A DNA stretch of 64,000 bases from Micractinium sp. NFX-FRZ (lineage: Eukaryota > Chlorophyta > Trebouxiophyceae > Chlorellales > Chlorellaceae), in contig JAPTJF010000259.1 in assembly GCA_029339195.1 (NCBI GenBank), positions 1 to 64,000 on the forward strand. Reading direction: 5' to 3'. The stretch's first letter is position 1, and each line of letters begins with the position of its first letter. The notes under the pieces are model-generated. The model made no database searches and was not told where the DNA came from. It saw nothing but the letters and a program-made list of their open reading frames with translations. Below, piece after piece: positions 11,705 to 22,507 of this stretch. The translations under genes were made by a program, and so were the position numbers.

Positions 11705-14338
11705 CTACATCCAGGGCAGCCCACTGCCGCCCTCCCCCTCCACAATGCCTCCAAACCCGATGCGCCAGAAGTCGAGCAGGCAGGTGACCAGCATCCCTGC
11801 TGCCAGCGCATCCACAGCCACCCGCCACAGCGTGAGGGGCTTGGACTGCAGGGCAGGGGTGTGGGGCGGCAAGGGCAGTAAGCAACGGGCGAGGTGGGCT
11901 AGCAGCCGACGAGAGGCACAGGGCAGCAGCACAGCAGGGCAGGTGCAGGCAGAGGCGGGCAGCGGTTGAAGACAGGCGGCATGCAGTGGCGGCCAACGTG
12001 CGCGTGGCAGCGGGTGCCCCGCAGCGCAGCGCCTGCCCCTGGTGACGACAGGCAGGCCCAACACCTCCCCACCCGTCCCAGCACCACACCACACATTCCT
12101 GCCCACCATGGGCCCGCCCACCCACCCGCGGCTGCTCCTCCAGCCAGCAGGACCAGGAACGAGACATGTCGTGATAATGCACAAAGACAGAGGCATCGAC
12201 GGCGCTCGCCCACCCACCCGCCCGCGCCCACCCACCCGCGGCTGCTCCTCCAGTCGGTAGAACATGGGGAAGGAGACGAAGAAGTAGATGGCGTAGAAGA
12301 GGGAGCCGACAGAGTACATGCGGGAGCGGTCCTGCGCATGGGAAAACGTGTGTTGGAAAAATGTGCGGGGCGAGCAGGCTGCAAAGGCGCCAATTAGGCG
12401 GGACGGTAGCATGCGCGGGGAGGCGGCCGGGCACAGGGCGCGCCAGGGTGGCACAGTGGCCAGCTGCGCAGCACAGGAGAGGTATCCTGGCAGCACAGGC
12501 GGCAGCCAGACGGCAACGGAAGGCAGGCACGGGTGTCCGCCTGTGACTTGCAATCGCTCTCACCTTGAATGTGTAGTAGGGGAAGTGGGCGATGGTGAGG
12601 GTCTCGCCAAAGGCGGTCGCGTAGGACAGGCCAAACACAACCACGACCTCGCCCACTGCCTGCAGCGCAGCGCAGCATACAGCACAGCGGCAAGGAGTGC
12701 AGAGTGGGGCAGCAGGCTTGGGCAGGAGGAGGCAGCCATGCGGGTTGTTTGTTGCCTGCACATGTTGGCAGCAGGCGGCCTCCTTTCTGCGCCCAAGCGC
12801 AAGCGCTTGCGTCCGACACACGCGCAGCATGGCGGTCGCGTGTCGCCGGCGTACAAGTGCCGCACTCCACCCCTTGCCAGCCCCTGCCCATTGCTCTCCC
12901 GTGCTGCCCCCGCTGATACGCTGCCTACCGGGGCGCACCTGCGCGGCCGCGCCGTGCGCCGCCAGGGCGTGGCGCGTGCGACGGATGAGGAGGTTGGAGA
13001 GTGCGTGGTAGAGGCAGAAGTAGGCGTGGGTCATGAAGTAAAGGGTGATGGGCACCTGCGGAGGCGGGTTGGCTGTGTTGGCTGGTTAAGGGAGGGCGGA
13101 GGCAGGCGCGGTTGGGGGAAAAGTGTGCTTGGGTGATGAAAGCAGAGGGTGAATGGGCACCTGCGGAGAGTGGATTGGGTTGATTGCTCCGAGGCAGCAG
13201 CGGCATGTGTGGTAGAGGCGAGGCGAGGGTCATGAACGAGAGGGCGGAAAGGAAGAGGAGCGGGGCAGCAGGGACGCAGGCTCAAAGCGGCGGCAAGGCA
13301 GAGAGGTATGTGAGCCGCGCCACCTGCTGCCGCTGGCCTCCCTGGGATGATGAGCCCCCGTCCTGGCCGGCGCTTGCCTGCGCTCCCAAAGATGCAGCAA
13401 ACGCAGCAGCCCGATCACCCTGCCTCACCTTACCCCACCTGCCCCTGCCTTTCCCCGTTTGCCAGCAGCAGCAGGCACTGTGCAGACAGCCACCCCCACG
13501 CATCGGCCCCAGATGCCACCAACGGGCCCTGCAAACGTGGGCCGACGAACAAACAACGGCAGCTGACCACAGCGCGCGCAGCAGCAGGTGCGCCGCCACA
13601 GACGCGCCTGGTTGAGCTTGTGCGCCGGGAAGGTGTAGGAAGCCCCCAGCAGGCGGTAGAAGTAGTGGGTCCAGAAGTAGTTGCCAATGAAGCTGAAGAT
13701 GGCAATCCACAGGTTGGCCTTCACCCAGTACCGCTGCCCCCAAGGCTTCTCCCGCTCGCTGCGCGGCTGCAGGAAGGGCGGCAGCAGCACGCAGGGCAGC
13801 GCGGCCACCAAGCCGAGGCTCATGTAGCCCCACTTGCCCAGGCGCTGCGGGGCGGGGGGCGGGGGGTGCACGCTGGGGTCAGGGCACGGCGGAGGGGCAA
13901 GAGGTGGAGGCGGGGTGGGAAGGATGGGGCAAGGAGCAGCAGGGGGGGGAGCTAGGGAGGAGCATGGTGGGTCATGGAGGCATGGTAGGATGGGCGAACT
14001 GCGCGATGCAGCAGGCATGACAGCAACATGCGCAGGGTGCAAGCCCCTGGCCCTGACACAGGCAGCGGCGCTGGCACCGCTCCACGCTCGCATCATGTTG
14101 ATGCAATGCGGCCGGACGACCCCTGCGCCCTGCACCCCGCCCAGGGCCTGCGCACCTCGTAGATCTTGAAGGGCACCAGGATGCACAGGCACCAGATGAT
14201 CCAGGTGGGGCTGTAGGCCAGAAAGAACAGCTCCGTCCAGCGCTTGCCCGGCGAGGGCGCCAGCCAGGGGCTGAGCTGCCGCCGCCCGCCGCCGCTGGCG
14301 CCGCTGGCGCGGGCCTTGGGCCCGGGGGTCGCCGCCAT
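11705..14338 (-). CDS. CPI1: Cycloeucalenol cycloisomerase (cyclopropyl sterol isomerase)
   Basis: The enzyme opens the 9beta,19-cyclopropane ring of cycloeucalenol to give obtusifoliol, a step specific to phytosterol synthesis from cycloartenol. It acts as a multi-pass membrane protein, presumably in the ER. Six exons (14338-14156, 13844-13608, 13055-12939, 12659-12564, 12331-12236, 11845-11705) give 289 residues; Arabidopsis CPI1 is about 280. Diagnostic stretches match the family: GKRWTELFFLAYSPTW, RYWVKANLWIAIFSFIGNYF, WTHYFYRLLGASYTFP, HFPYYTFK, FYAIYFFVSFPMFYRLEE and DALAAGMLVTCLLDFWR. Intron 2 uses a GC donor (CAG then GCGCGT); homology fixes this junction because LNQ must continue into VPITLYF. 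A copy of the exon 5 end lies in intron 5. Its start codon is 297 bp from that of a SNARE gene on the other strand. Confidence 0.95.
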
Positions 14339-14635
14339 CGTCGCGATGGCACCGATCGTTGCTGCGGAATTTGAACTCCCGATCAAAGGGGTGCTCCTGA
14401 AGAGCGGCCGGGCAGCTTGATCCCCAAGGCGGCGACTTTGAGCTCGCTACGTGCGCTGATGTATTGCAGTGGGGATCATGAAGGAGATGCAGCCTGCAGC
14501 TCGCGTCCAGGCAGCCAGATGGCGAGGCGTGCTGTCCCCCAGCACGCGCCACAAGAAAAAAGTGGCGCAGGGCGATGCCTGGCGCATTGCCGGTAACCTG
14601 CGAGACCCACATCCCGTATCATTACACCAGGCAGC
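14339..14635. promoter_or_regulatory. Divergent promoter region between CPI1 and SNARE gene 1
   Basis: Only 297 bases separate the two start codons, which face away from each other, so both promoters and 5' leaders must share this stretch. I see no convincing TATA box. The call rests on gene arrangement. Confidence 0.4.
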
Positions 14636-17143
14636 ATGCAGCCCCGCCCTCGCCAGTGGCCAGCAACTGCCAAGCGAAACGAAAACAGGCCTGTCGCCAT
14701 CGCGGCCAGCAGCACGCTCTATGGCCAACAGCAGCTATACACCGAGCATGAGTACAAGTTGGTGCAAACGGCGAAACGAGTGCACCAGGACACCACCGAC
14801 TCTTGCCAACGCGCTCTTCGGGTGAGCCACGCTTCCGCTCTGCCGCTCCATCACATGCCCGTGCGATCGCCCTGGAATGGGATGCATCCCCGCAGAAGGG
14901 ACATGGCGCGCTGCTGCAAGCGGCCAGCGGCACCGACGGCGGCGCCAGCGCGCCAGCTGGCCGCGTGCCCGCCGGCGCCTTTTGGGGCAGGGCCCTGTGC
15001 TGCAATGTAGCTTGCTGCCCTGTATCTTGGAGCCACGAATATAAGCATCATCAATAACTTGTCCATGGCCACTTCCCCTCACTAGAACGCCACAAGACGC
15101 AGCTGCCGTGGCCGTATGAATGTGATGTTCAACCGCCTCCCTCCTCCCAAACAGGTGGTGACAGAGACGACGCAGGTGGCGCAGGGCACGCTGGGCGCGC
15201 TGTACCAGCAGGGGCAGCAGGTCGAGCGGGCAGCACACGGAGTGGAGCAGGTGCGGCAGCTGGGGTGGTTGGTTGGAGCGGTGGCCGGCAGTTTGGAGCG
15301 TGCTACAATGCACAGGCAGCCTGCCATGCCAAGCAGAGACAGCCCTGCCACCTGCCCATCCGCCAGCCCCACCTGCCGGCTCTGCTCACTTGGCCCACCC
15401 CACTGCCGCCCACCCGCCCTTGCTGCGTCCCATCCTGCTCCTTCCCTGCCGCCCACCCGCCCTTGCTGCGTCCCATCCTGCTCCTTCCCTGCCGCCCACC
15501 CGCCCTTGCTGCGTCCCAACCCGCTCCTTCCCTGCCGCCCACCCGCCCTTGCTGCGTCCCATCCCTGCCCTGACCTGCCCCCGCCCGCAGATTGACGAGG
15601 ACGTGAAGCACGCGGGGCGCATCCTGGCCTTCATGAGCCGCTTCTGCTGCTTCCGCAACAACTGGAGCGACCCCGACCTACACAGGGATGCCCAGCGCGC
15701 GGCGGCGGTGCAGCAGTGAGCCCCGCAGCCTGCCTGCCTGCCTGCCCGATTGACTGACTGACTGACTGGCTGCACAGCGCCTGCTCACGCAAGCCCTGCC
15801 TGCCTGCCTGCCTGCCTGCTGGGATGGGTGTGGGATGCGTGCACAGGAAGTGCCTGCATGGGACCTGCCTGTCTGCCTGCCTGCCCTCTTGCCCTCCTGC
15901 TTGCCTGCCTGCTGCTGCGAGGGCCCTGCCTGCCTGCCTGCCTGCCTGCTTGCTTGCACATCGCCTGCTCACACAGACCTACCTGCCTGCCTGCCTGCCT
16001 GCATAAGCCGTGCCTGCGTAACTGGGGGGGGGTCTGAGTGGCCTGTTTGGTGCTGCCCAGGCACCACTTTGCTGGCCACGGCACATGGATCACGGCCGAT
16101 CGGCTGTCGGCAGCTTTGCGTGTGCGCAGCCGCCCCACCTCTCAGCTGACGCCCTCCCGCCCCCTGCTTGGTACTCGCTGCTGCGCAGGCAGCGGATGGC
16201 GGGCGTGCTGGTGGCGCAGGACGCAGCCTCCCTGTACGCAGCCAAGCAGCAGGCAGTGATCGCAGCGGTGGCCAAACGCTCCTCCTCCTCCTCAGCAGCA
16301 GTAGCAGCAGGAGGGGACGCTGCGTCAGGCAGCCCGCGGATCGGGGCACTGGCTGCGCCTGCTGCGGCGGCAGCAGCAGAGGTGCAGCTGGGGTACGGGC
16401 TGCACTACAGCGACCAAACTGAGCTGGCGGCTGAGACGGCGGTGCAGGAGCGATGCCTGGGCCAGATTGATGCCGCGCTGGGGGCGCTGCACGCCATGGG
16501 CCTGGTGAGGCAGTGGAAAGCATTTGGGTTGGAATGCACTAGGGGAATTTGGAGTGGGTGGGTTTTGAGGTGGAGGTGTGGGTTGGGTGCAGGGGGTGCG
16601 TGGGCGAGGGGTTGATGCAACGGTGGGGGCGCTCAACCGCCATGGCCCTGGCTAGATGTTTTGAGGCAAAGTGGCTTGGGGTGGGATGGTGGGAGCGGCT
16701 GTGTGCCGGGGTGGGGCGGCATGCAGGCAGGTGGCATGGCTTGGGATGCAACCTGCCCCTGTACCCACTTCGGTGTGTGGCTTCCTGTCACGCCTATTGC
16801 AGGCCCTGGCCCGGGAAGTGAATGTGCAGGGCCTCCGCCTGGAAAGCGTTCTTTTCTCCTGGTTTTGATTCGTGTGCACAACCCTACTTTGTTGCTGCAG
16901 GCGATGGGTCAGGAGCTTGAAGAGCAGGCACCTAAGCTGGACGACCTGCAGCAGCGGACCTCCCAGACGGGACTTGCGCTCAGCGGCGTGGCCGGCGGCG
17001 CGGGCAGGCTGGTGGGGCGTGTGCAGCGGCAGCCGGCCGATGCGGGGGGCAGCTGGCGGGGCGATCAGGCGGCGGCGACGGTGGCGGTGGCGCGTGCCGT
17101 GCAGGCCAGCGCACCGGTGGCGCGGCGCTATGGCATGCGCTGA
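14636..17143 (+). CDS. SNAP-25-like Qb+Qc SNARE, copy 1
   Basis: Proteins of this family supply two of the four helices of a plasma-membrane SNARE bundle that drives vesicle fusion. Exons 14636-14821, 15155-15250, 15591-15715, 16189-16504 and 16901-17143 join in phase to 321 residues. The Qb helix includes TEHEYKLVQTAKRVHQDT and LGALYQQGQQVERAAHG, whose Q sits at the zero layer as in SNAP-25. A cysteine pair (FMSRFCCF) lies where palmitoylated cysteines usually anchor the linker. The Qc helix includes IDAALGALHAM and GQELEEQAPKLDDLQ. Intron positions match the next gene, so the two are tandem duplicates; exon 4 here equals exons 4-6 there. The first 30 residues are unlike copy 2, so the start is less certain. 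Introns carry a 43-bp minisatellite and a CCTG microsatellite. Confidence 0.88.
15403..15575 (+). repeat. 43-bp minisatellite in intron 2 of SNARE gene 1
   Basis: Four near-identical direct units, each beginning CTGCCGCCCACCCGCCCTTG and ending in a TCCTTCC block, sit just before the exon 3 acceptor at 15591. The pyrimidine-rich unit effectively extends the polypyrimidine tract. Confidence 0.9.
15725..16003 (+). repeat. CCTG-rich microsatellite in intron 3 of SNARE gene 1
   Basis: Several runs of TGCC/CCTG tetramers are separated by diverged spacers, for example at 15728-15750, 15797-15820, 15925-15950 and 15980-16000. The spacers themselves recur (a CACAxxGCCTGCTCAC block appears twice), showing that longer units were also duplicated. 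Confidence 0.85.
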
Positions 17144-17420
17144 GCGGAGGCTGCCTTGTTGGAGCGCCCGTATTACCTGTAGTTCAGCTAAATATTACAT
17201 TGTACTGATCAGTATATTTGATACAAGTGGACGACCGTGAAATGTGATGACCGAGGCTGTAGCATTGAAACAAACCTTCCCGCCGCCTCCCGCCGGTCCG
17301 CCGCCACCCCAGCTCAGGAACCCAGGGCAAGGTGCCATTGAACCGCCCGGTTTTTTTCCCTGCCGGCTTCTTGGTGCCTCAACCTTCTCTACAGCCCAGC
17401 AGAGCCTGTGAACGCCGCCA

Positions 17421-20326
17421 ATGGACTTGTCGACCCCCGACCAGCCCTCACGCGGCTACACCCGCGCGACAGACACGCCCTACATTGGGCGCGAGGAGCG
17501 GGTGCTGCTGGAGCTGGGCAAGGAGGAGCACCGGGAGACGACGGAGCGAGCACAGCGTTGCCTGCAGGTGGGCAGGCACCCTGCTGGCCCTTCCACTGAA
17601 CCTGAGGGCCCTGACCGAGCACCTCCTGCTGTCTGCGTGCACTGGGATGCGTTGGTCTTACCGTTGCCACCTACCACCGGCTGCCGCCCACCCGCTGCCG
17701 CCGCCGCTGCCGCCCGCCCCGCCCGCCCGCCTGCCCGCCTGCTTGCTTCCGCTGTGCTGCTCTGCTGCTGCTGGTACGCACACCTGCAGCACCCGTTTGA
17801 CTGCCCAGTCAGCAAGCTCTTCTTCCTGTCTGCCTTCCTTTTGTGCAGGTGGCAGAGAAGACGCAAGACGTGGCACGGGGCACGCTTGTGGAGATCCACC
17901 GGCAGGGGCAGCAGCTGGAGCGGGCAGAGCTGGGGCTGGAGGAGGTGAGGAGGCACTGGGACAGGTGGACCAAACCTCCTGACTGCAGCAGAGGTTGCTG
18001 TACGACTGCATAGCGGTGCAAGTGGCGCCCAGGCATGCGCATGGGCGCGGCCCCGGGGCCTGCCCTGCCTGCCTCATGCCGCGCCTGCCAGCTTTTGCTT
18101 CAGACTCGGATAGGATCAGGGTAAAGTTTACCCTATTGGCTGCGCCTCTCGTTGGGCATGCTGCTTTTCAAGGCGGTACCCATATCTCCATGCCCTCCCT
18201 TCCCACGCTGCCAGTGGGGCGTGAGCCGAAGGAGGCATCAGCACTGTTACTGCTTCCAGTGCTGCGCCTCCCTTGCCACCACCACCCTGTGCCCTCTTCC
18301 CGCTCACGCCAACACCACCCGCAGGTGGGGCGCGAGGTGAAGGAGGCGTCGGCGCTGCTGCGCTTCATGCGCCGCTGCTGCTGCTTCCAGTGCTGCGACT
18401 GCTGCGACCCAACGCTGGAGCAGGACCGCACACGCAAGCAGCGGGTGGCCATGTGAGCGCCGCCGCCGGTAGTGGCTGCCTGGGATTAGGGTGGCATGGC
18501 GGCAGCAGGCCAGGCGCGGCTGCTGAGGTGGCCAGAGGAAGTGGCTGGGCAGCCGCACACCTTTTTGGTCGTAGTGATGACAGGCAGGCGTGGCTCGCAC
18601 TGTGTATGCCTTCAACCTGCAACTGTTGTGTCGGCCAGCACAGCGCCACTTCCCCGCTTGGCGGCACCCTGCCGTCCTGTTTCCCATGTGTACGCTGAGA
18701 GGCACGGCGTCAACCATCACGCCCTTGATACGTAGAGCGTGGTCACAGCCCTGGTGCCCTTCCCACACACGCTTGACCAGTCCCTTCTTCATGTTGTTGC
18801 TAAGTGCAGGTCCCGCAAGAACATGTCGCTGCAGCAGCAGAACCTGGAGATGCAGTACGGTGCCAAGCAGGAGGGGGTGCAGCGGCGGGCGCGGCAGCAT
18901 GACCCCGCGTATGGCGGCAGCGTGCGTGGGCCCACTGTGGTGGTGGGGTGGAGGGGCAGAGGCAGCGTGGGGAGAAGCAACGTGGCGTGCATGGGTGCAG
19001 ACAACGCGGGCAGGAGGGCGGTTATGAGGGTGCACAGTGGGGTGAGGTGATGGCAGGCAGACATATATTTCTACTTAGTGCGGCCCATGCACCCTCCCGC
19101 CCTCCTGCTCTCCCCACCCTGAACCTCAAGCTGCCCTCCGCAACTGCCTACCCTCCTGCCCTTCCCGTAGTCGAGCCTGGCCCGGCGGAAGTTGTTGGCG
19201 ACAGCTGAAGGCAGCCGCACTGCACTGCCTGGGCTTTGGACTCATCTTCACACCGTGCTGCACCTCCTGCCCTCCTCGCAGTCCAGCCAGGGTCGTCGTC
19301 ACGCCGTGTTCTGTGCCTCCTGCCCTCCCTGCAGTCCAGCGCGGCACGGCGGGAGCTGATGGCCCGGGCGGGCGACATCCGAGACGCTCGGCTGGGGCCC
19401 GCGTCGCCCGACATTGGCTACGGCCTGCCAGGTGGGAGGCTGCATTGCAAGCTGACCACTCATGAACGACTGCAACTTTCCAAGCAGCAGCGGTGATGCA
19501 TGCCCGCCTGACGCTGCTCCCCAGCTCTGGGCCGCCAGGGCGTGTGGGGGGCGTGCGCTGCGTGGGCGACGCCCCCTTCATTGGAAAGGCCGGCCTGGTA
19601 GCCTGCAATGTGTGCCAGCCAGCCTCCCTGTGGCCACTCCCGCCCCCGTTGCCCTGCCTGCCCTGCCTGCCCCCTCTGCCCCTGCTCCCTACTACTGTAG
19701 TAACTAGCGGAGCAGCAGGCGGAGCTGCGGCAGCAAACAGGCTGAGCCAGCCCAGAGGTACCAGCAGTGTCAACACACCTCTCTCCACCCTCTCATCGTG
19801 CAGAGGAGGATCGAGCGGAGCTGCGGCAGGAGACGGTGCAGCAGGACGAGCTTCTGGGCAGGATTGGGGACGCGGTGGAGTCGCTGCACGCGATGAGCAA
19901 GGCGAGTGCGCGGCCCTCCCAAGCATTCCGTGTTTGTAGGGTGGACCCCTGGCAAGGGGGGGTGGGAACTGAGCAGAGGGCACGACCCTCGCATGCCCAC
20001 CCCACCCCAGTCAGCGCGGCTTTGCAACCCAATGCCTGACGTCCCCTCCCTCCCTCTAATCCCCCATCTACCTCTTTTGGAAGATGTATGGAGCGCCCAC
20101 ACCCGCGCCCCCTCCCAGCCGCCTGACACCCCCCTGCCTTCCTCCTTTCCACATCAGGGGTAAGCTTCGCACGTCACTACCTCTCCCAACACTCCCTCCC
20201 CTCCCTCTGCAGGAGATGTATGGGGGGCTGGAGGAGCAGCAGCCGCGGGTGGAGCGCCTGGGAGGGGCAACCACGGTGGCGCACGACCAGCTGGGCAGCC
20301 TTGCACGGCAGGCACGGCAGGTCTGA
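17421..20326 (+). CDS. SNAP-25-like Qb+Qc SNARE, copy 2
   Basis: Seven exons (17421-17567, 17849-17944, 18325-18452, 18810-18921, 19335-19431, 19804-19901, 20213-20326) join in frame to 263 residues. The Qb helix reads YIGREERVLLELGKEEHR and VEIHRQGQQLERAELG with the zero-layer Q. The linker RRCCCFQCCDCCD has seven cysteines, a strong candidate for multiple palmitoylation and membrane anchoring. The Qc helix has LLGRIGDAVESLHAMSK and GGLEEQQPRVERLGG. No transmembrane segment is present, as expected for the family. The last intron uses a GC donor (AAG then GCGAGT) where copy 1 has GT at the same place. A decayed copy of exon 3 and two copies of the exon 5 acceptor lie in neighbouring introns. 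It starts 277 bp after the stop of copy 1. Confidence 0.9.
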
Positions 20327-20497
20327 GGAGGCAGGCGGCAGCGCCTGCAGCAGCACAGCGCGGCACAGCAGCAGGTCACCAGGCTGGCTGGGGGGCAGCA
20401 GGCAGCGGGCGGAAGGCGCAGCAGCACGGGCCACCATGCTGTGTGCTATGCATGCTGTGACCAGCCCCTGGCACCCGGGTCAAGCTGAAAGGAGGCC

Positions 20498-21643
20498 TCA
20501 CCATGCTGAGCCCCCCGCCGCACTATATTTGCGACAGGACGCAGCACACTCCCCTCGCTCTGTGAACAACACTGTGGCGGAAGAGGCTGACAAGCAAGAT
20601 GTGCACGGAGCATGAGACGGTTCTGCATGCAGATGCCCAAAGAACAGAAGAGGGGGCGGCCACAAGCGGAGAGCAAGCAAACCAGGGGCGAGAGGAAGTC
20701 GAGGAGGCACAGGCACGCGTATTAGTTGCGACATCAGACAGGCATGATGTGAGAAATGGGACACGGTGTTGTGTGGATGGGGCGCCAGGTAATTGAAAAG
20801 GCACAACATCAGGGAGCACATCATGGTCGAACTGACGACTGTGCCAAAATGCGCCACATGAGAGGGGGTGGGCAGTGAAGCCCGGGCCCTGCGTTGGGCA
20901 CGGGCCAGGCAGAGGGCGGCGGTACGCAGGCGCTTCTGGTCAGGTGCCGGCAGGTGCCGCACCAGCAGTGCTGCCTCCTCAGCTGAGCGCCGCAGAATGG
21001 CGGGCAGGGCAGCGCCCAAGCCTTGGCAGGGGGCAGGGACCAGCGCCCACTCCTCAACTGTCAGCGGCTGTTGGCCCGCCAGGGCGGCGTAGAGGGGCCG
21101 CGCCCAGGCCTCTGCACTGCCCAACGCTCTCAGCACCTCCCCGGCTGGCGGCAGCGGGCCCTGCTCCAGCAGGCAGCGGGCTGTGTCATGCTTGGCGTGC
21201 TGAATTGCGAGAGTCAGAGGAGTTCGGCGCTGAGTCTCCTTGGCCAGTGCTGCTGCTGGCTCTGCCTGGAGCAGCAGCTGCACCACATGGCAAGACCCAC
21301 TGTAGGCGGCGTAGTGGAGCGGCGTCCATCCAGCGCCTGCTGTTGTTAACAGCGGGTCTGCGCCTGCCGCCAGCAGCAGCTGCACGCAGCCAGGGTGGTT
21401 CTCCTGGGCTGCACAATGCAGCGGCGTGGGGCCGCCAGTATTGCAGCGGATGTTTGCGTCGGCGCCTCCCGCAAGAAGTGCCGCCACACACTCGGTGCGC
21501 CCGCTGAAAGCCGCAGATAGCAAGGGCGCCGACCCAATGTTGGTTAGGTGGTTGGCATCTGCTCCCGCCGCCAGGCACGCCCGCACGCCTGCCACATCGC
21601 CACTTCGGGCTGCATTGAACAGCTGGGTCTCGAGGTCAGCCAT
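20498..21643 (-). CDS. Ankyrin-repeat protein, copy 1 (likely frameshift-extended C-terminus)
   Basis: A single uninterrupted frame of 381 residues starts MADLETQLFNAARSGDV. About five ankyrin repeats fill residues 5-170, with the usual cores TPLHCAAQENHPGCVQLLL, TPLHYAAYSGSCHVVQLLL and TPLTLAIQHAKHDTARCLL. A conserved C-terminal block shared with copy 2 follows (VEEWALVPAPC, RSAEEAALLVRHLPA, ALCLARAQRRA). Compared with copy 2 there is one extra base near 20860, so the last 115 or so residues read what is 3' flanking sequence in copy 2. That tail is Cys/Leu/Pro-rich and probably not conserved. The function is unknown; ankyrin repeats mediate protein contacts. The gene is intronless, unlike all its neighbours outside this cluster. 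Confidence 0.8.
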   Translation of the reverse strand: MADLETQLFNAARSGDVAGVRACLAAGADANHLTNIGSAPLLSAAFSGRTECVAALLAGGADANIRCNTGGPTPLHCAAQENHPGCVQLLLAAGADPLLTTAGAGWTPLHYAAYSGSCHVVQLLLQAEPAAALAKETQRRTPLTLAIQHAKHDTARCLLEQGPLPPAGEVLRALGSAEAWARPLYAALAGQQPLTVEEWALVPAPCQGLGAALPAILRRSAEEAALLVRHLPAPDQKRLRTAALCLARAQRRARASLPTPSHVAHFGTVVSSTMMCSLMLCLFNYLAPHPHNTVSHFSHHACLMSQLIRVPVPPRLPLAPGLLALRLWPPPLLFFGHLHAEPSHAPCTSCLSASSATVLFTERGECAASCRKYSAAGGSAW

Positions 21644-22507
21644 TCAGCACTGCACGAAGGGCAGGCAAGAAAGGAGGCATCAGAGACATCGGTGCGGGTC
21701 AGCGGGCCGGGCGGCCGGCAGCCGGCGGCGGCGTGTGGGTTGTAGTCGTCTAGGTTCGCCTCTCGAGCCCTGCCGCCCCGTCCACCGCATACCAAACAGC
21801 TGCTGCTTATGCACGGTCTCACCTGCTTCCAGGTCCTCGCGATCCCGCAGGCCTGCGTTCTGTTGGCCGCCCTGCCAAAGTCCACACGCTCTCTGCCCTG
21901 CCACGAGATTATGCTTCAGAAACAGTCTCGCATGTTGGCTAGCAAGCCTGCTGCATGGCTGCGGCGGCAGGACGGGCAGTACACTCACCGCCGCCAGCGC
22001 GTGCCGTCAGTGGCATCAGGCTGTCTCCCACCCAAGCCGCTCCCGTGGATAGCCCTGTGCACCCCAAAGACAACACTCCACCACACTGACCAACCCACAG
22101 CCATGTTGGGACTGCAATGTCGCACCAACGGAGTGGCCAGCAGTGGTCAGCACGGCTGCCGCCTTGCCCTTCTCTGCATCTCACGACAGAGTTGCTCCTT
22201 CAATACTGGCAAGCAAGACATTCGATAGTTGAGGCAACAGCAGAGGGATGCAAAGAGGTGCAAGTCAGTTGCACCGGCAGATGAGCTCAAGCAGGTGCCA
22301 GGACCAGCACAAAAGGGGTGGCACAGGTCAGGAGAGTGCGGTCTGACAAGGGAGAGGTGAACACAAGCAGGTGGAAGGTGCATCAAGCAGGTTCTCAACA
22401 AGGCTTGAAATGGGCAGTTGCAAGGTGATGATGGCAGGCAAGCCCGGGGTGAGGAGAAGTTGAGGAGGCACATGCACACGGCGTGGGTGATGAAACTGCC
22501 ACACTTG
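21644..22507. other. Spacer between ankyrin genes 1 and 2
   Basis: It holds the upstream region of ankyrin gene 1 and the downstream region of gene 2, both minus strand. The part next to gene 1 (about 21650-21690, GCACGAAGGGCAGGCAAGAA) resembles the matching part upstream of gene 2 (about 23375-23415), so the duplication included the 5' flank. No other gene is supported here. Confidence 0.55.

Noticed and set aside
11526..13055. 509-codon minus-strand open frame
   Set aside because: It is a read-through of CPI1 exon 3 into introns. Only the segments matching the sterol isomerase family are coding, and they are joined across introns in other frames.
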